NCBI RefSeq assembly: GCF_008033135.1
Contig: NZ_CP041335.1
Location: 1,617,925 to 1,681,924 of the forward strand
From: Chitinolyticbacter meiyuanensis
GTDB lineage: Bacteria; Pseudomonadota; Gammaproteobacteria; Burkholderiales; Chitinibacteraceae
Length of the DNA: 64,000 nt
Reading direction: 5' to 3'
Below the pieces are notes generated by a model. It was not told the DNA's origin. It was given only the letters and a program-made list of their open reading frames with translations, and did no database searches. Every line of letters begins with the position of its first letter. Position 1 is the first letter of the stretch. Both the position numbers and the translations under genes were made by a program. This document shows positions 1 through 8,161 of this stretch, piece by piece.

Positions 1-1094
1 CGGTTCGGAGCATTTTCTACAAAATCAGCTGGGGATTCGGTATTTAATACCGAGTCAGGGAAGAGGTCGGTGTGGTACTCAGGGTAAATTGAGACAATCC
101 ACTTTTGAGTATCTGGCCTTATGTAAGGGTATACCCGCCTAGGCTGGGTCTGTGTTCCTGCATATTTCGCTGTACAGGGCCGAACGAGAACCTTTTCTTC
201 GCCAGCGATACCATTTTTTGTTCCATGTGGCACGAAGCCCCAGTCCTGCAGCAGCTGTATAAGGCGTGTATGGTTGTCGCTGTGATCGAAGATCGTGACG
301 TATATTTCGTCTACGGTAAATCGGATCGCGTTGTCAAAGATCACTTTGATGAAGCGTTCTCCGATTTTGTAACCGTTCGATATGACTTTAAATGTGCCAA
401 TTTTTAGTCGCCTAGCCGGAGTCAAGGCTGGCGTTATTTCCCGGTGATCTTCATCGGCGCCTTCCACCTTCAAGTAGAGAAAGGCAACAACATTGTCTTG
501 ATCGTCGGCACAGTAGTAGGCTACTTCGTCGGCCTTTCTGTTAAACCAGATGTCGAAGCCCGGATAGTCTTGTCGGAATGAGTCAAAGAAAGTGTCTTTA
601 AGATTGATGTTGCCAAAATATTCCTTTTTAACTGAAAGGACTCGATAGTCGGCAAGCTCTGGGTTCTCTGCTGTCGCTTTTTCAAGAAACCCGTCAATCG
701 TGAATACGTGAGAGCTAAGGCCGATAAGTCTTGCTTTGCGATGTATGTTTCGATCTTCGGTAATAAGTAAATCAACGCGATTTTGGGCTAATTCGTTCAA
801 CAAGCTTGAGTCGTTGACGTCATTGACTGTTTTGTCTCTGGTTGCCTTTATTTCAGCAATTTTGGCGGTGTCTGGTGCCGTAGTTTTAAGTACGTAATAG
901 CTGCTTAGCTTTGTGTTAAATGTGCGAACAACATCTTCATCTTTGTAGCCAGATATCTCTTGAATTGTGAGAGGGTGAATGCATTTTTGGTGGTGCAGGC
1001 TGTCCAGCCATCGAAAAAGGATGCCAATATCGGATCGAACGACCTTATTGGTTTCCCGATGAATAACGATGTTGGTGTCTAACAAGACTTTCAT
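1..1094 (-). CDS. PIN-domain / GNAT-like two-domain protein, C-terminus beyond the window edge
   Basis: The frame is open without interruption from an ATG at 1094 to the window edge (at least 364 codons). Residues 1-125 look like a PIN ribonuclease domain: it begins MKVLLDTNIVIH and has the expected acidic residues at D6, E46, D95 and D114 (TEDR). Residues about 195-300 resemble a GNAT acetyltransferase fold, with a basic G-x-x-x-G-E-R-F stretch and the closing LLQDWGFVPHG. A following segment contains RPDTQKWIVSIYPEYHTDLFPD. The start codon overlaps the stop of the upstream kinase-like gene as ATGA, so the two are probably translated together. The domain calls come from motifs only. The biological role (toxin, RNA-targeting defence, other) is not known to me. 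It is AT-richer than the adjacent head genes, which fits cargo DNA. Confidence 0.75.
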   Translation of the reverse strand, partial: MKVLLDTNIVIHRETNKVVRSDIGILFRWLDSLHHQKCIHPLTIQEISGYKDEDVVRTFNTKLSSYYVLKTTAPDTAKIAEIKATRDKTVNDVNDSSLLNELAQNRVDLLITEDRNIHRKARLIGLSSHVFTIDGFLEKATAENPELADYRVLSVKKEYFGNINLKDTFFDSFRQDYPGFDIWFNRKADEVAYYCADDQDNVVAFLYLKVEGADEDHREITPALTPARRLKIGTFKVISNGYKIGERFIKVIFDNAIRFTVDEIYVTIFDHSDNHTRLIQLLQDWGFVPHGTKNGIAGEEKVLVRPCTAKYAGTQTQPRRVYPYIRPDTQKWIVSIYPEYHTDLFPDSVLNTESPADFVENAPN

Positions 1095-1642
1095 GCATTA
1101 CCCACCTGGGTAAGGTGTTGCTGTGCGAGATTAAGCGCGCTAGTTATCCCCTCACCGCCAACGTCGAGCTGAAGTACTGTTAGCCCTAAAGACACTCCGA
1201 CCTTATGTGCATGTTGAGCTTCAGCCTCTTGCAAATTAGCGACCTGTTGTATCGACAAGCTCACGTTGCTGCCGTCTCGTTGTTGAAGCCGCGAGTAGAT
1301 AATTTCTGGCTCGGCAGTAAGAAGCAGAATGTGGTTGATGCCGAGTAGCCTATAGACTTCAGCTGGGATCGGCTCAATCTCCATGCGTAAGTTGTACAAG
1401 CAGAAATGGCCGTCAAGAATCACCCGAGGCGTTGTTGCCTGTAGTTTGGAAAACTCTTCTATCAAGATGGCCTGGTTGTTATCGATACCGTCGACGGCCT
1501 TGGCGGGACCGATGTCTTTTCGTCCACGGATTAGGCTGCTTGCGGAGTAATGCTCCGCCTTGATTCGAGGAGCCAGCGCTGAGCAGAAGTGTCCCTTGCC
1601 GGCCCCATGTGCCCCGCCAACGAACGCTGTGATTTTGTTCAT
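1091..1642 (-). CDS. P-loop NTPase / nucleotide-kinase-like protein
   Basis: A 183-residue protein with a Walker A motif at residues 10-17 (GAHGAGKG) directly after the first beta strand, as in small kinases and AAA-type ATPases. A strand carrying VILDGHFCLYN (about residues 74-84) may supply the Walker B or substrate-binding aspartate. The stretch LLLTAEPEIIYSRLQQRD resembles the LID or arginine-bearing region of nucleoside kinases. Its stop overlaps the ATG of the PIN-GNAT gene downstream, so the two form a translationally coupled cassette. No signal peptide or membrane segment is visible. The substrate is unknown. It could be a small-molecule or nucleotide kinase, or a regulatory ATPase of the PIN protein. 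Confidence 0.7.
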   Translation of the reverse strand: MNKITAFVGGAHGAGKGHFCSALAPRIKAEHYSASSLIRGRKDIGPAKAVDGIDNNQAILIEEFSKLQATTPRVILDGHFCLYNLRMEIEPIPAEVYRLLGINHILLLTAEPEIIYSRLQQRDGSNVSLSIQQVANLQEAEAQHAHKVGVSLGLTVLQLDVGGEGITSALNLAQQHLTQVGNA

Positions 1643-1844
1643 AATGTAAGGAAAGTTATCGTTATTTGATATTTTTCCTTTCTAGCGCCGAAGTTTGATT
1701 CCGTCCATCAACGCTGAGCGGTACGTATCGACGCTGCAACACTTTCAACCTTCCATGTCTGTAATGCCCCCGGAAATCCATCCACAGGACTGCGCGTAGC
1801 CGCCGCGCCACCATCGCTGCAACTTCACCGAGCAGGAGCGGGTT
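1643..1844. other. Junction between the kinase/PIN cassette and the prophage head genes
   Basis: About 200 bases with no convincing gene. The left part, next to the kinase start, is AT-rich (1643-1690) and must carry the promoter and ribosome-binding site of the leftward cassette. The right part is GC-rich. In lambda-type phages the end of the large terminase gene lies immediately upstream of gpW, but no terminase-like frame is present here. A copy of the REP-half repeat is at 1771-1788. Confidence 0.5.
1771..1788 (+). repeat. Dispersed repeat CGGAAATCCATCCACAGG, copy 1
   Basis: An exact 18-base match to copies at 3533-3550 and 12225-12242. The first two copies continue to agree for several more bases. 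It looks like the 3' half of a REP element of the CCCGC...GCGGGAATCC type. This copy lies where the terminase should be. Confidence 0.7.
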
Positions 1845-2057
1845 GTGGCGGTTTCCGAGGCAGACATTCAGGCGCTGCGCCAAGCGCTGGCCAGCGGCGA
1901 GCGGTTGGTGTGGCTGGGCGACAAGCGCATCGAGTACCGCTCGGTTGGCGAGATTGAGCAGGCGCTGAACCGGCTGCTGCGCGAGCAGGCGGCGGAGCAG
2001 GGCACCGGAGCCCGGCCGCGGCAGACGCGGCTGTATCACGGCGGGCGGGGCTTCTGA
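1845..2057 (+). CDS. Phage head-tail joining protein, gpW family
   Basis: A 70-residue protein that begins MAVSEADIQALRQALASGE and ends in a basic, glycine-rich tail. Its size and position immediately before the portal gene match gpW of lambda, which joins the connector to the tail. The start is a GTG with AGGAG about seven bases upstream. The stop overlaps the portal start (TGATG). It is the first gene of the surviving head block. The terminase genes that normally precede it are missing. Confidence 0.8.
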   Translation: MAVSEADIQALRQALASGERLVWLGDKRIEYRSVGEIEQALNRLLREQAAEQGTGARPRQTRLYHGGRGF

Positions 2058-3568
2058 TGGCGAAGAAGCTCAAGAAAGCCCGCGCGGATGCGCCCAAGCC
2101 CAAGGTGGCGGGCACCAGCAACACGCTGGTCAAGGCGCAATACGATGCCGCCGGCCACGGCCGCCGGTTGCGTGGCTGGAGTGCGCCGCAAACCGGCCCC
2201 AACCGTGCCACCCAAGGCGCGGCCACCTTGCGGGCCCGTTCACGCGATGCGGGCCGTAACGAGTGGGCGGCCGATAGCGCCGTTACTCAATGGGCCGTGA
2301 ACCTGGTCGGCACCGGTATCCAGCCCCGCCCGCGCACGCGGGATGCGGCGCGCAAGCAGGCGCTGCTGGCGCTGTGGCTGCGCTGGTGCGGCGAGGCCGA
2401 TGCGGATGGCGTCTACGATTTCTACGGCCTGCAGAACCTGGTGGCGCGCAACTGGATCGAGGCCGGCGAGCTGTTCGTGCGCCTGCGCTGGCGCCGTCCG
2501 GAGGATGGGCTGGCGGTGCCGCTGCAACTGCAGCTGCTGGAATCGGAAATGGTGCCGGATCAGGATGGCCTTGCCCGCAATGGCAACCCGATCCGCCGCG
2601 GTATCGAGTTCGATGCCATTGGCCGCCGGGTGGCGTATCACGCGCTGCGCCATCACCCCGGTGATGGGGTGGGCGATGCCTCCACCACCGTGCGCATCCC
2701 GGCAGACCAGATCCTGCACATCTACGAACCAACGCGGCCGGGGCAACTGCGCGGTGTGTCGGATTTCGCGCCCATCCTGGCCAAGCTGCGTGGTGTGGGC
2801 AATTTCGATGATGCGGTGCTGCACCGGCAGGAGCTGGCCAACCTCTTTACCGCGTTCATCAAGAAAACCGGCATGGCCGGCATTCCGCATGATCCATCGC
2901 TGGACCCGGTAAGTGGCTTGCCGGTGCAGCTGGATGCCTCCGGCGTGCCGCTGGCAGCCATGGAGCCGGGCATGACGCAGGAGCTGCTGGAAGGCGAGGA
3001 CATCGTCTTCAGCAACCCGCCCGGCCCCGGCGCGGAATACGACCAGTACATGCGCGTGCAGGGCATGCAGATCGCCGCTGGCAGCCACCTGCCGTATGAG
3101 CTGCTCACCGGCGATCTGCGCGATGTGAGTGATCGCACGCTGCGGGTGTTGATCCAGGGCTTTCGCCGGCACTGCGAACAGCGGCAATGGCTGGTGCTGA
3201 TCCCGCAGCTGTGTGAGCCAGTGCGCCGCGCCTGGGCCACCGCCGCAATGCTGGCAGATGCGCTGCCGCTGGATATGCGCGACGACGCGCTCGATACGCT
3301 GTGGGTGCCGCAAGGCTGGGACTACATCCACCCGCTGCAGGATGTGCAAGCCGATGCGCTGGCGGTGGAGAAGGGCTTGCGTACCCGCTCCAGCGTGATC
3401 ACCCGCCGTGGTGACGACCCCGAAGCACTGGATGAAGAAGCCGCCGCCGACCGCGAACGTGAGCAGCGGCTGGGCCTGAACTTCGCCGCGCCGGCCCCGG
3501 CGCCAGCCAACCAAGCCCCCGAAGAAACCGAGCCGGAAATCCATCCACAGGACCGCGCAGCGCCCTAG
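2057..3568 (+). CDS. Phage portal protein, lambda gpB family
   Basis: A 503-residue protein of typical length for lambda-type portals, which form the dodecameric DNA channel at one capsid vertex. Recognisable features are the basic N-terminal region, the RNEWAADSAVTQWAVNLVGTGIQPRPRTRD segment, the long central domain with QILHIYEPTRPGQLRGVSDFAPIL, and the conserved ASHLPYELLTGDL region (around residue 350). It starts inside the gpW stop and is followed by the protease gene after 36 bases. The last residues (PEIHPQDRAAP) are encoded by copy 2 of the dispersed 18-base repeat, so the original C-terminus may have been replaced. Confidence 0.93.
   Translation: MAKKLKKARADAPKPKVAGTSNTLVKAQYDAAGHGRRLRGWSAPQTGPNRATQGAATLRARSRDAGRNEWAADSAVTQWAVNLVGTGIQPRPRTRDAARKQALLALWLRWCGEADADGVYDFYGLQNLVARNWIEAGELFVRLRWRRPEDGLAVPLQLQLLESEMVPDQDGLARNGNPIRRGIEFDAIGRRVAYHALRHHPGDGVGDASTTVRIPADQILHIYEPTRPGQLRGVSDFAPILAKLRGVGNFDDAVLHRQELANLFTAFIKKTGMAGIPHDPSLDPVSGLPVQLDASGVPLAAMEPGMTQELLEGEDIVFSNPPGPGAEYDQYMRVQGMQIAAGSHLPYELLTGDLRDVSDRTLRVLIQGFRRHCEQRQWLVLIPQLCEPVRRAWATAAMLADALPLDMRDDALDTLWVPQGWDYIHPLQDVQADALAVEKGLRTRSSVITRRGDDPEALDEEAAADREREQRLGLNFAAPAPAPANQAPEETEPEIHPQDRAAP
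3533..3550 (+). repeat. Dispersed repeat CGGAAATCCATCCACAGG, copy 2
   Basis: This copy lies inside the last codons of the portal gene and contributes the PEIHPQD tail. It agrees with copy 1 over 18 bases exactly and then differs at one base in the next few. Confidence 0.7.
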
Positions 3569-3604
3569 GGCCAGCATGCGGCCATTGCAACAAGGAACCA
3601 GACC

Positions 3605-4639
3605 ATGCCCAAGAAAACCTGGTACGGCATTACCAACAAAGCCGGCAATCAGCCCGAGGCCGAGATCAGCATTTACGACGACATCGGCGCCTGGGGTGTG
3701 ACGGCCAAGGATTTCATCACCGATCTCAAAGCCATCCATACCGAAGTGATCCGTCTGGAGATCAGCAGCCTGGGCGGCAGCGTATTTGATGCGCTGGCCA
3801 TGTTCAACGCGCTGCGGGCGCACCCGGCCAAGATCCACGCCAAGGTGATGGGCGTGGCGGCCAGCGCGGCGTCGTATGTGCTGATGGCGGGCGACACCAT
3901 CGAGATGCCCGAGAACGCCTTTCTGATGGTGCACAACCCGCTCTCCGACGCCTTCGGCAATGCCGAAGCACTGCGGGATATGGCGGAGGTGCTGGATAAG
4001 TTCGGCAATGCGCTGATCGGCACCTATGTGGCGCGCTCCGGCCAGCCGGAAGAAAAGGTGCGCGAACTGCTGGATGCCGAAACCTGGCTTTCCGCGGCGG
4101 AGGCCAAGGCGCTGGGCTTTATCGACCAGATCACGGCCAGCCTCAAGGTCACCGCGTGCTTTGAGCAGGAGCGCGTGCCGGAGGCGGTGCGTGCCGTGTT
4201 CCAGGCCGCTGCTGCGCCTGCGCCGGAAGCATCGCCAGCCCCTGCGCCGCCGCCTGAACCGGATGCCAACGTGCCCGCCGCGCTGACCACGCTGGCCGCC
4301 CAGCATGGCCTGCTGGCCCATGTGGGCACCTGGCTATCGGACGCCACCATCCGCGATGCCGTCACCGCCGAAGCGGTGGTGAACGATGCCGTTGCCATCC
4401 GCACCCTGTGTGCCGATGCCAAGCACGATGCCCTGGCCGCCACCTTCATCAACGCTCGCACTCCGCTCGCCGCGGTGCGGCAGAGCCTGCTCGCCATCAA
4501 GGCGGCGCAGGACGAATCCGCGCCGGTGAATCACCACCAGCCGGCCCCCAGCGCTACCCCGCCGACCCAGCACGCGCCGCAGTCGGCATTACGGGCCACC
4601 AGCGTGTATGCCAAGCGGCGCCATCAACCGAGGAACTGA
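3605..4639 (+). CDS. Head maturation protease / scaffold, ClpP-S49-like (lambda gpC position)
   Basis: A 344-residue protein with an N-terminal ClpP-fold protease domain (residues 1-190). Visible signatures are SSLGGSVFDALAMFNALRAH, the nucleophile region GVAASAASYVLMAGD, and MVHNP, which carries the catalytic histidine. An Ala/Pro-rich linker (about 200-225) leads to a helical C-terminal part that would act as scaffold, as in lambda gpC/Nu3. It sits between portal and decoration protein, the canonical position. It would cleave itself and the scaffold during prohead maturation. Confidence 0.92.
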   Translation: MPKKTWYGITNKAGNQPEAEISIYDDIGAWGVTAKDFITDLKAIHTEVIRLEISSLGGSVFDALAMFNALRAHPAKIHAKVMGVAASAASYVLMAGDTIEMPENAFLMVHNPLSDAFGNAEALRDMAEVLDKFGNALIGTYVARSGQPEEKVRELLDAETWLSAAEAKALGFIDQITASLKVTACFEQERVPEAVRAVFQAAAAPAPEASPAPAPPPEPDANVPAALTTLAAQHGLLAHVGTWLSDATIRDAVTAEAVVNDAVAIRTLCADAKHDALAATFINARTPLAAVRQSLLAIKAAQDESAPVNHHQPAPSATPPTQHAPQSALRATSVYAKRRHQPRN

Positions 4640-4641
4640 TC

Positions 4642-4986
4642 ATGACCATCCTGAAGCAAGGCCGGCGCGATGCCGAACACATCATGGGCGAAGGGCCCGG
4701 CACGCTCTCGCGCGAAGCCATCCTGATCACCGCCGGCCCGGCGCTGCCGCCCGGCCAGGTGCTGGGCATTGTCACCACTACCGGCCACTACGCCCCCTAC
4801 GACAAGGACAACACCGACGGCAGCGAAGACGCAGCCGCGGTGCTGTACGCCGGCATTCCGGCTTCCGCCGAGGTGCGCACCGGCGCCGCCATCGTGCGCC
4901 ATGCCGAGCTGAACGGCGCCTTGCTCACCGGCTTTGACGAAGAAGCCCGCCCCGCGCTGGAAGCGCGTCAACTCATCGTGCGCTGA
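4642..4986 (+). CDS. Head decoration protein, lambda gpD family
   Basis: A 114-residue protein starting MTILKQGRRDAEHIMGEG, with the family's SREAILITAGPALPPGQVLG segment. Its length equals that of lambda gpD (about 110 residues), which binds as trimers on the expanded capsid. It begins two bases after the protease stop and precedes the major capsid gene. Confidence 0.9.
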   Translation: MTILKQGRRDAEHIMGEGPGTLSREAILITAGPALPPGQVLGIVTTTGHYAPYDKDNTDGSEDAAAVLYAGIPASAEVRTGAAIVRHAELNGALLTGFDEEARPALEARQLIVR

Positions 4987-5010
4987 TCCGCGCCACCACA
5001 GGAGAACACC

Positions 5011-6027
5011 ATGCCGCTCGCAATGGACATTTTCAACGACGAAGCCTTCGGCGTTGCCGAGCTCACGGCCGCCATCAACAACCCGCCGGAGGGCGAACGG
5101 GTTTCCAACCTGATCGATTCGCTGTTCGAGGAAGAGGGCATCCCGACCACGCACGTGATGATCGAGCGCAAGGGCGATAACCTGAGCCTGGTGCCGACGG
5201 CGGATCGTGGTGCCCCGGGTGATGTCACCAACCTCGGTGGCCGTGATCTGATCCCGTTCAACACCGTGCACCTGCCAACGCAATGGTCGGTGATGGCCGA
5301 TGAGGTGCTGGGCGTGCGCGCCTTCGGCAAGGTCACCGAGCTGGAAATGCTGCAGGACCGCGTGAACGCCAAGCTGGCCAAGGCCCGCCGCCGGCTGGAA
5401 ATCACGCTCAGCTATCACCGCCTGGGCGCACTCACCGGCAAGGTGTTGGATGCCGATGGCCAATCCGAACTGCTGAACCTGTTTGAGCGCTTTCAGATGC
5501 AGCAGCAGGTGCAGCCGTTGGATCTGCTCAACACCTCCAGCGATGCGCCGCTGAAGAAGAAGATCAAGGACGCGATCCGCATGAGCGAAGACGCGCTCAC
5601 CGGTGAAACCATCTCCGGCTGGATGGCGATCTGCGGCCGCGGCTTCTACGACGCGCTGGGCGAGAACAAGGCGATCAAGACTTCGTTTGATCGCTGGAAC
5701 GACGGCCAATTCTTCCGCGAGCAGCAGAACGGCGGCTTCCGCTGGGGCGATGTGGAATGGAAGGAGTACTACAGCAAGGTGGGCGGTATCGAATTCATCG
5801 GGGCCGACGATGCCTACCTGATCCCGCTGGGCGTATCGGAACTGTTCATCACCCGCTTCGCGCCGGCCAACTACGTGGAAACCGTGGGCACCAACGGCCT
5901 GCCGTACTACGCCAAGCAAGAGCTGATGCCGTTCGGCAAGGGCGTGCGGGGTGAGGCGCAGTCCAACCCGCTCAACCTCTGCACCAAGCCGCGCGCCATC
6001 ATCAAGCTGAAGAAGGGCAACAGCTAA
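5011..6027 (+). CDS. Major capsid protein, lambda gpE family
   Basis: A 338-residue protein, close to the 341 residues of lambda gpE. It starts MPLAMDIFNDEAFGVAELTAAINNPP and contains the family's VTELEMLQDRVNAKLAKARRRLEITLSYHRLGAL helix and the C-terminal NPLNLCTKPRAIIKLKKG. AGGAG lies upstream of the ATG. The frame is intact, so the capsid shell genes have survived better than the tail and packaging genes. Confidence 0.95.
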   Translation: MPLAMDIFNDEAFGVAELTAAINNPPEGERVSNLIDSLFEEEGIPTTHVMIERKGDNLSLVPTADRGAPGDVTNLGGRDLIPFNTVHLPTQWSVMADEVLGVRAFGKVTELEMLQDRVNAKLAKARRRLEITLSYHRLGALTGKVLDADGQSELLNLFERFQMQQQVQPLDLLNTSSDAPLKKKIKDAIRMSEDALTGETISGWMAICGRGFYDALGENKAIKTSFDRWNDGQFFREQQNGGFRWGDVEWKEYYSKVGGIEFIGADDAYLIPLGVSELFITRFAPANYVETVGTNGLPYYAKQELMPFGKGVRGEAQSNPLNLCTKPRAIIKLKKGNS

Positions 6028-6030
6028 GCC

Positions 6031-6315
6031 ATGGCGGGCAATCCTTTCGCCCGCATGGCAGGCCGGCTGCTGCATCACCTGGGGCGGCCGGCCCTGCTGC
6101 GCGGCACCGTGGCCACCCAGGCAGCGCTGGAGCATGGCGTGCTGGTGTACGGCGAGTATGGCCAGGTTACCGGCACGGTTTCCGTGGCCACGCTGCCGGT
6201 GGAAGCCAGCCCGCGCCAGCACGATGCGCTGGAGGTGGATGGCGTGGCCTATGTGCTGGATAAGCTGGAGCGCAGCGATGGCTACCTGCTGCGCTTCATC
6301 CTGCGGGGCGCGTGA
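6031..6315 (+). CDS. Head-tail attachment protein, FII-like
   Basis: A 94-residue protein placed three bases after the capsid gene, where lambda FI/FII-type completion proteins sit. It is rich in short beta-prone stretches (GEYGQVTGTVSVATL, AYVLDKLERSDGYLLRFILRG), consistent with a small connector fold. I identify it by position and size. Its stop overlaps the next start (TGATG). Confidence 0.6.
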   Translation: MAGNPFARMAGRLLHHLGRPALLRGTVATQAALEHGVLVYGEYGQVTGTVSVATLPVEASPRQHDALEVDGVAYVLDKLERSDGYLLRFILRGA

Positions 6316-6971
6316 TGGCGCGCATCGTGGGCGGCCAGCGCCGCGTGCTCGATCTGGGCGTGAGCCCGCAACGGCTGGCGGAACTGGCCGGCCGGCTGCG
6401 CGCCACGCCGGATCAGCTCGCCGCCGCCGGCGTGCAGGCGGTGAATGCGGTGCTGCCGGAACTGTTGAACGAAAGCCGCGCCACCATCAGCCGCACCGTG
6501 CGGCTGAACGCTGCCTACATCCGTGAGCGCACAGACCTGCGGCTGGCGGCGCAGGCCACCGCCGGCGTGGGCTACCTGATCGCCCGCGAGCGCGAAACCC
6601 GGCTCGCCACCTATCAAAGTCGCCAGGTCACTACCGCGGCGCCGCGCGCCAAGGGCGATTCCCTGCGCGGCATCGCGCCCGGTCGCAAGCAGGCTGGGAT
6701 TTCGGTGGCCATCCTGCGCAGCGAAAGCCCCAGCGCCGGCAGCGGCCGGTGGTTCTACGTGCCGCTCAAGCGCGGCAAGGTGGGCCGTGGCAACGGCTTT
6801 GGCATCTTCGAGCGCACGGGGCCGAGCCGCGACGACATCCGCCACCTGTACGGCCCATCAGTCGCCCGCGTGTTCGGCTGGGAGCTGCCCGGCCTGCGCG
6901 AAATCGGCGTGCAGCGGCTGGAAACCGCGCTGCGCAGCCAGCTCAACCAACTTGGATTTGTTGCCCCATGA
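6315..6971 (+). CDS. Minor tail protein, gpZ-like
   Basis: About 218 residues. Position (between FII- and U-like genes), length and content (RATISRTVRLNAAYIRERTDLRL, basic centre, C-terminal helix ending LRSQLNQLGFVAP) match the lambda gpZ / Phage_min_tail family, which finishes the tail end that joins the head. An ATG at 6315 overlaps the preceding stop; a GTG at 6312 is an alternative start. Confidence 0.75.
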   Translation: MARIVGGQRRVLDLGVSPQRLAELAGRLRATPDQLAAAGVQAVNAVLPELLNESRATISRTVRLNAAYIRERTDLRLAAQATAGVGYLIARERETRLATYQSRQVTTAAPRAKGDSLRGIAPGRKQAGISVAILRSESPSAGSGRWFYVPLKRGKVGRGNGFGIFERTGPSRDDIRHLYGPSVARVFGWELPGLREIGVQRLETALRSQLNQLGFVAP

Positions 6972-7402
6972 TCAGCCTGGAACACGATCTTTCGCTGGCG
7001 CTCTCCACGCGCCTGGCAGGCATCCGCACGGCGGATGGTTTTCACACCGACATCGGCGCCGAAGTGTTCCGCGGCCGCGTCGCCTTCGATCCCGACCGCG
7101 TGCCCTGCGTGGTGCTGGTGGAAAAAGACGACGTGCCGCTCGAGCAAAAGCGCAGCGCTGTGAAGCTGGGCCTGCCGTACCTGCTGATCGGCTACGCCTG
7201 CTGCGATCCGGCACACCCCAACGACACCGCGCACCAGATCATCGCCGACATCAAACGCGCCCTCTTCAGCCCGGCTGATCCGCTACACCCCAAGGTGCGC
7301 GAGATCCAGTACCAAGGCCGCAGCATCCTGCCGCGCGAGGATGGGCTATCGCTGGTGTCGGCCGTGGTGGAGATCAGGCTGGAGGTGGTGGGGGAGTTGT
7401 AG
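6968..7402 (+). CDS. Tail terminator protein, gpU-like
   Basis: About 144 residues from an ATG that overlaps the gpZ-like stop (ATGA). It begins MISLEHDLSLALSTRLAGI. Length and position fit the lambda gpU tail terminator, which caps the polymerised tail tube. The tail-tube gene V should follow directly. Instead about 4.9 kb of cargo begins six bases after this stop, in the opposite orientation. Confidence 0.7.
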   Translation: MISLEHDLSLALSTRLAGIRTADGFHTDIGAEVFRGRVAFDPDRVPCVVLVEKDDVPLEQKRSAVKLGLPYLLIGYACCDPAHPNDTAHQIIADIKRALFSPADPLHPKVREIQYQGRSILPREDGLSLVSAVVEIRLEVVGEL

Positions 7403-7408
7403 TCTGGA

Positions 7409-8143
7409 TCATTTATCGGCATGCCACTTTCGTACGGCTTCTGTGCTGGAATCCACTGTTCCTGGATATCCTGGCTTGCCGTGATAGGTCTGTGCCTGCT
7501 CATAGGGTGTGCGATCTATCCCGGATGGCACCTCAAGTTCCCCGGCGACTTTGGTTTGCGTATGAAAGGCATTGTGCTCGGCCATGAGGCGATGCTCCGG
7601 GACGCTGAGGTCCAGCTTCCCTTTCAGATGGTCGTAAGCATGGCGCATTTCGTGGGCTGCGTAGGGCACGTTAGTTGGGTCAACCAACTCAATTCGTTTG
7701 TCCTGAGGGCTAAAGAAGTTCTGCGCAACGCCCCGCTCTATCTTTAGTTTCCCCTTGCTACCTGAACTGCTGGCCATCGTGGACAACATTTGTTCCATGG
7801 AGCGATCCGCAGCACCGAAGTTATATCCCCTGCTGGCTAGCCGCTGAACAAAGGCATTTCGTTGGAACATGCTGCTTAATCCTTCGTCTCCGAGGTTCTT
7901 CTTGATTGCCTCAAAGTGAGGGCTTGCTGTCGGGGCTGCTAAATGTGCGGAATGCGTATCAAAGCCGATTGTGGACATCCGTAGTGCTTGGGTCCGTTGT
8001 TGCACCAATGGTCCAAGGCCCTTGGGGGCATCCATAGGGGTGAGCTCTGCTTGGCGAGTTGATTTTTGACGCGCAAGTATTGCATCTACATTGGCATCTA
8101 CGTTTGCGCCTGTATACGGCTTTCGCGGGCCGGAGGATGACAT
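7409..8143 (-). CDS. Putative zinc metallopeptidase (HExxH) effector-like protein
   Basis: A 244-residue protein with no signal peptide and a polar, serine-rich N-terminus (MSSSGPRKPYTG). Near residue 165 it has AAHEMRHAYDHLKG, a zincin HExxH motif. HRLMAEHNAFH follows and may carry the third metal ligand. The arrangement resembles small secreted metallopeptidase effectors such as the M91/NleD group, but I cannot prove that membership. It is the second gene of a two-gene unit (18 bases after the 8162-9307 gene) and is much AT-richer than the phage genes around it. Both proteins begin with MSSS. No lysis or phage structural function is apparent. Confidence 0.6.
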   Translation of the reverse strand: MSSSGPRKPYTGANVDANVDAILARQKSTRQAELTPMDAPKGLGPLVQQRTQALRMSTIGFDTHSAHLAAPTASPHFEAIKKNLGDEGLSSMFQRNAFVQRLASRGYNFGAADRSMEQMLSTMASSSGSKGKLKIERGVAQNFFSPQDKRIELVDPTNVPYAAHEMRHAYDHLKGKLDLSVPEHRLMAEHNAFHTQTKVAGELEVPSGIDRTPYEQAQTYHGKPGYPGTVDSSTEAVRKWHADK

Positions 8144-8161
8144 GGTTGCTTCCTAGGTGTT

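Noticed and set aside
105..407. 100-codon plus-strand frame at the left edge
   Set aside because: It lies antisense within the C-terminal part of the PIN-GNAT gene, which is open for at least 364 codons.
1662..2039. Remnant of a terminase gene upstream of gpW
   Set aside because: I looked for a frame with terminase motifs between 1643 and 1844 and found none; stop codons break every frame on the + strand.
2240..4321. Long open frame on the minus strand across the portal and protease genes
   Set aside because: It is antisense to two well-supported phage genes, and its composition (His/Arg/Gly-rich) is the usual shadow of GC-rich coding sequence.
4624..6222. 532-codon minus-strand frame opposite the decoration and capsid genes
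   Set aside because: It is entirely antisense to gpD, gpE and part of the FII-like gene; no domain or start signal supports it.
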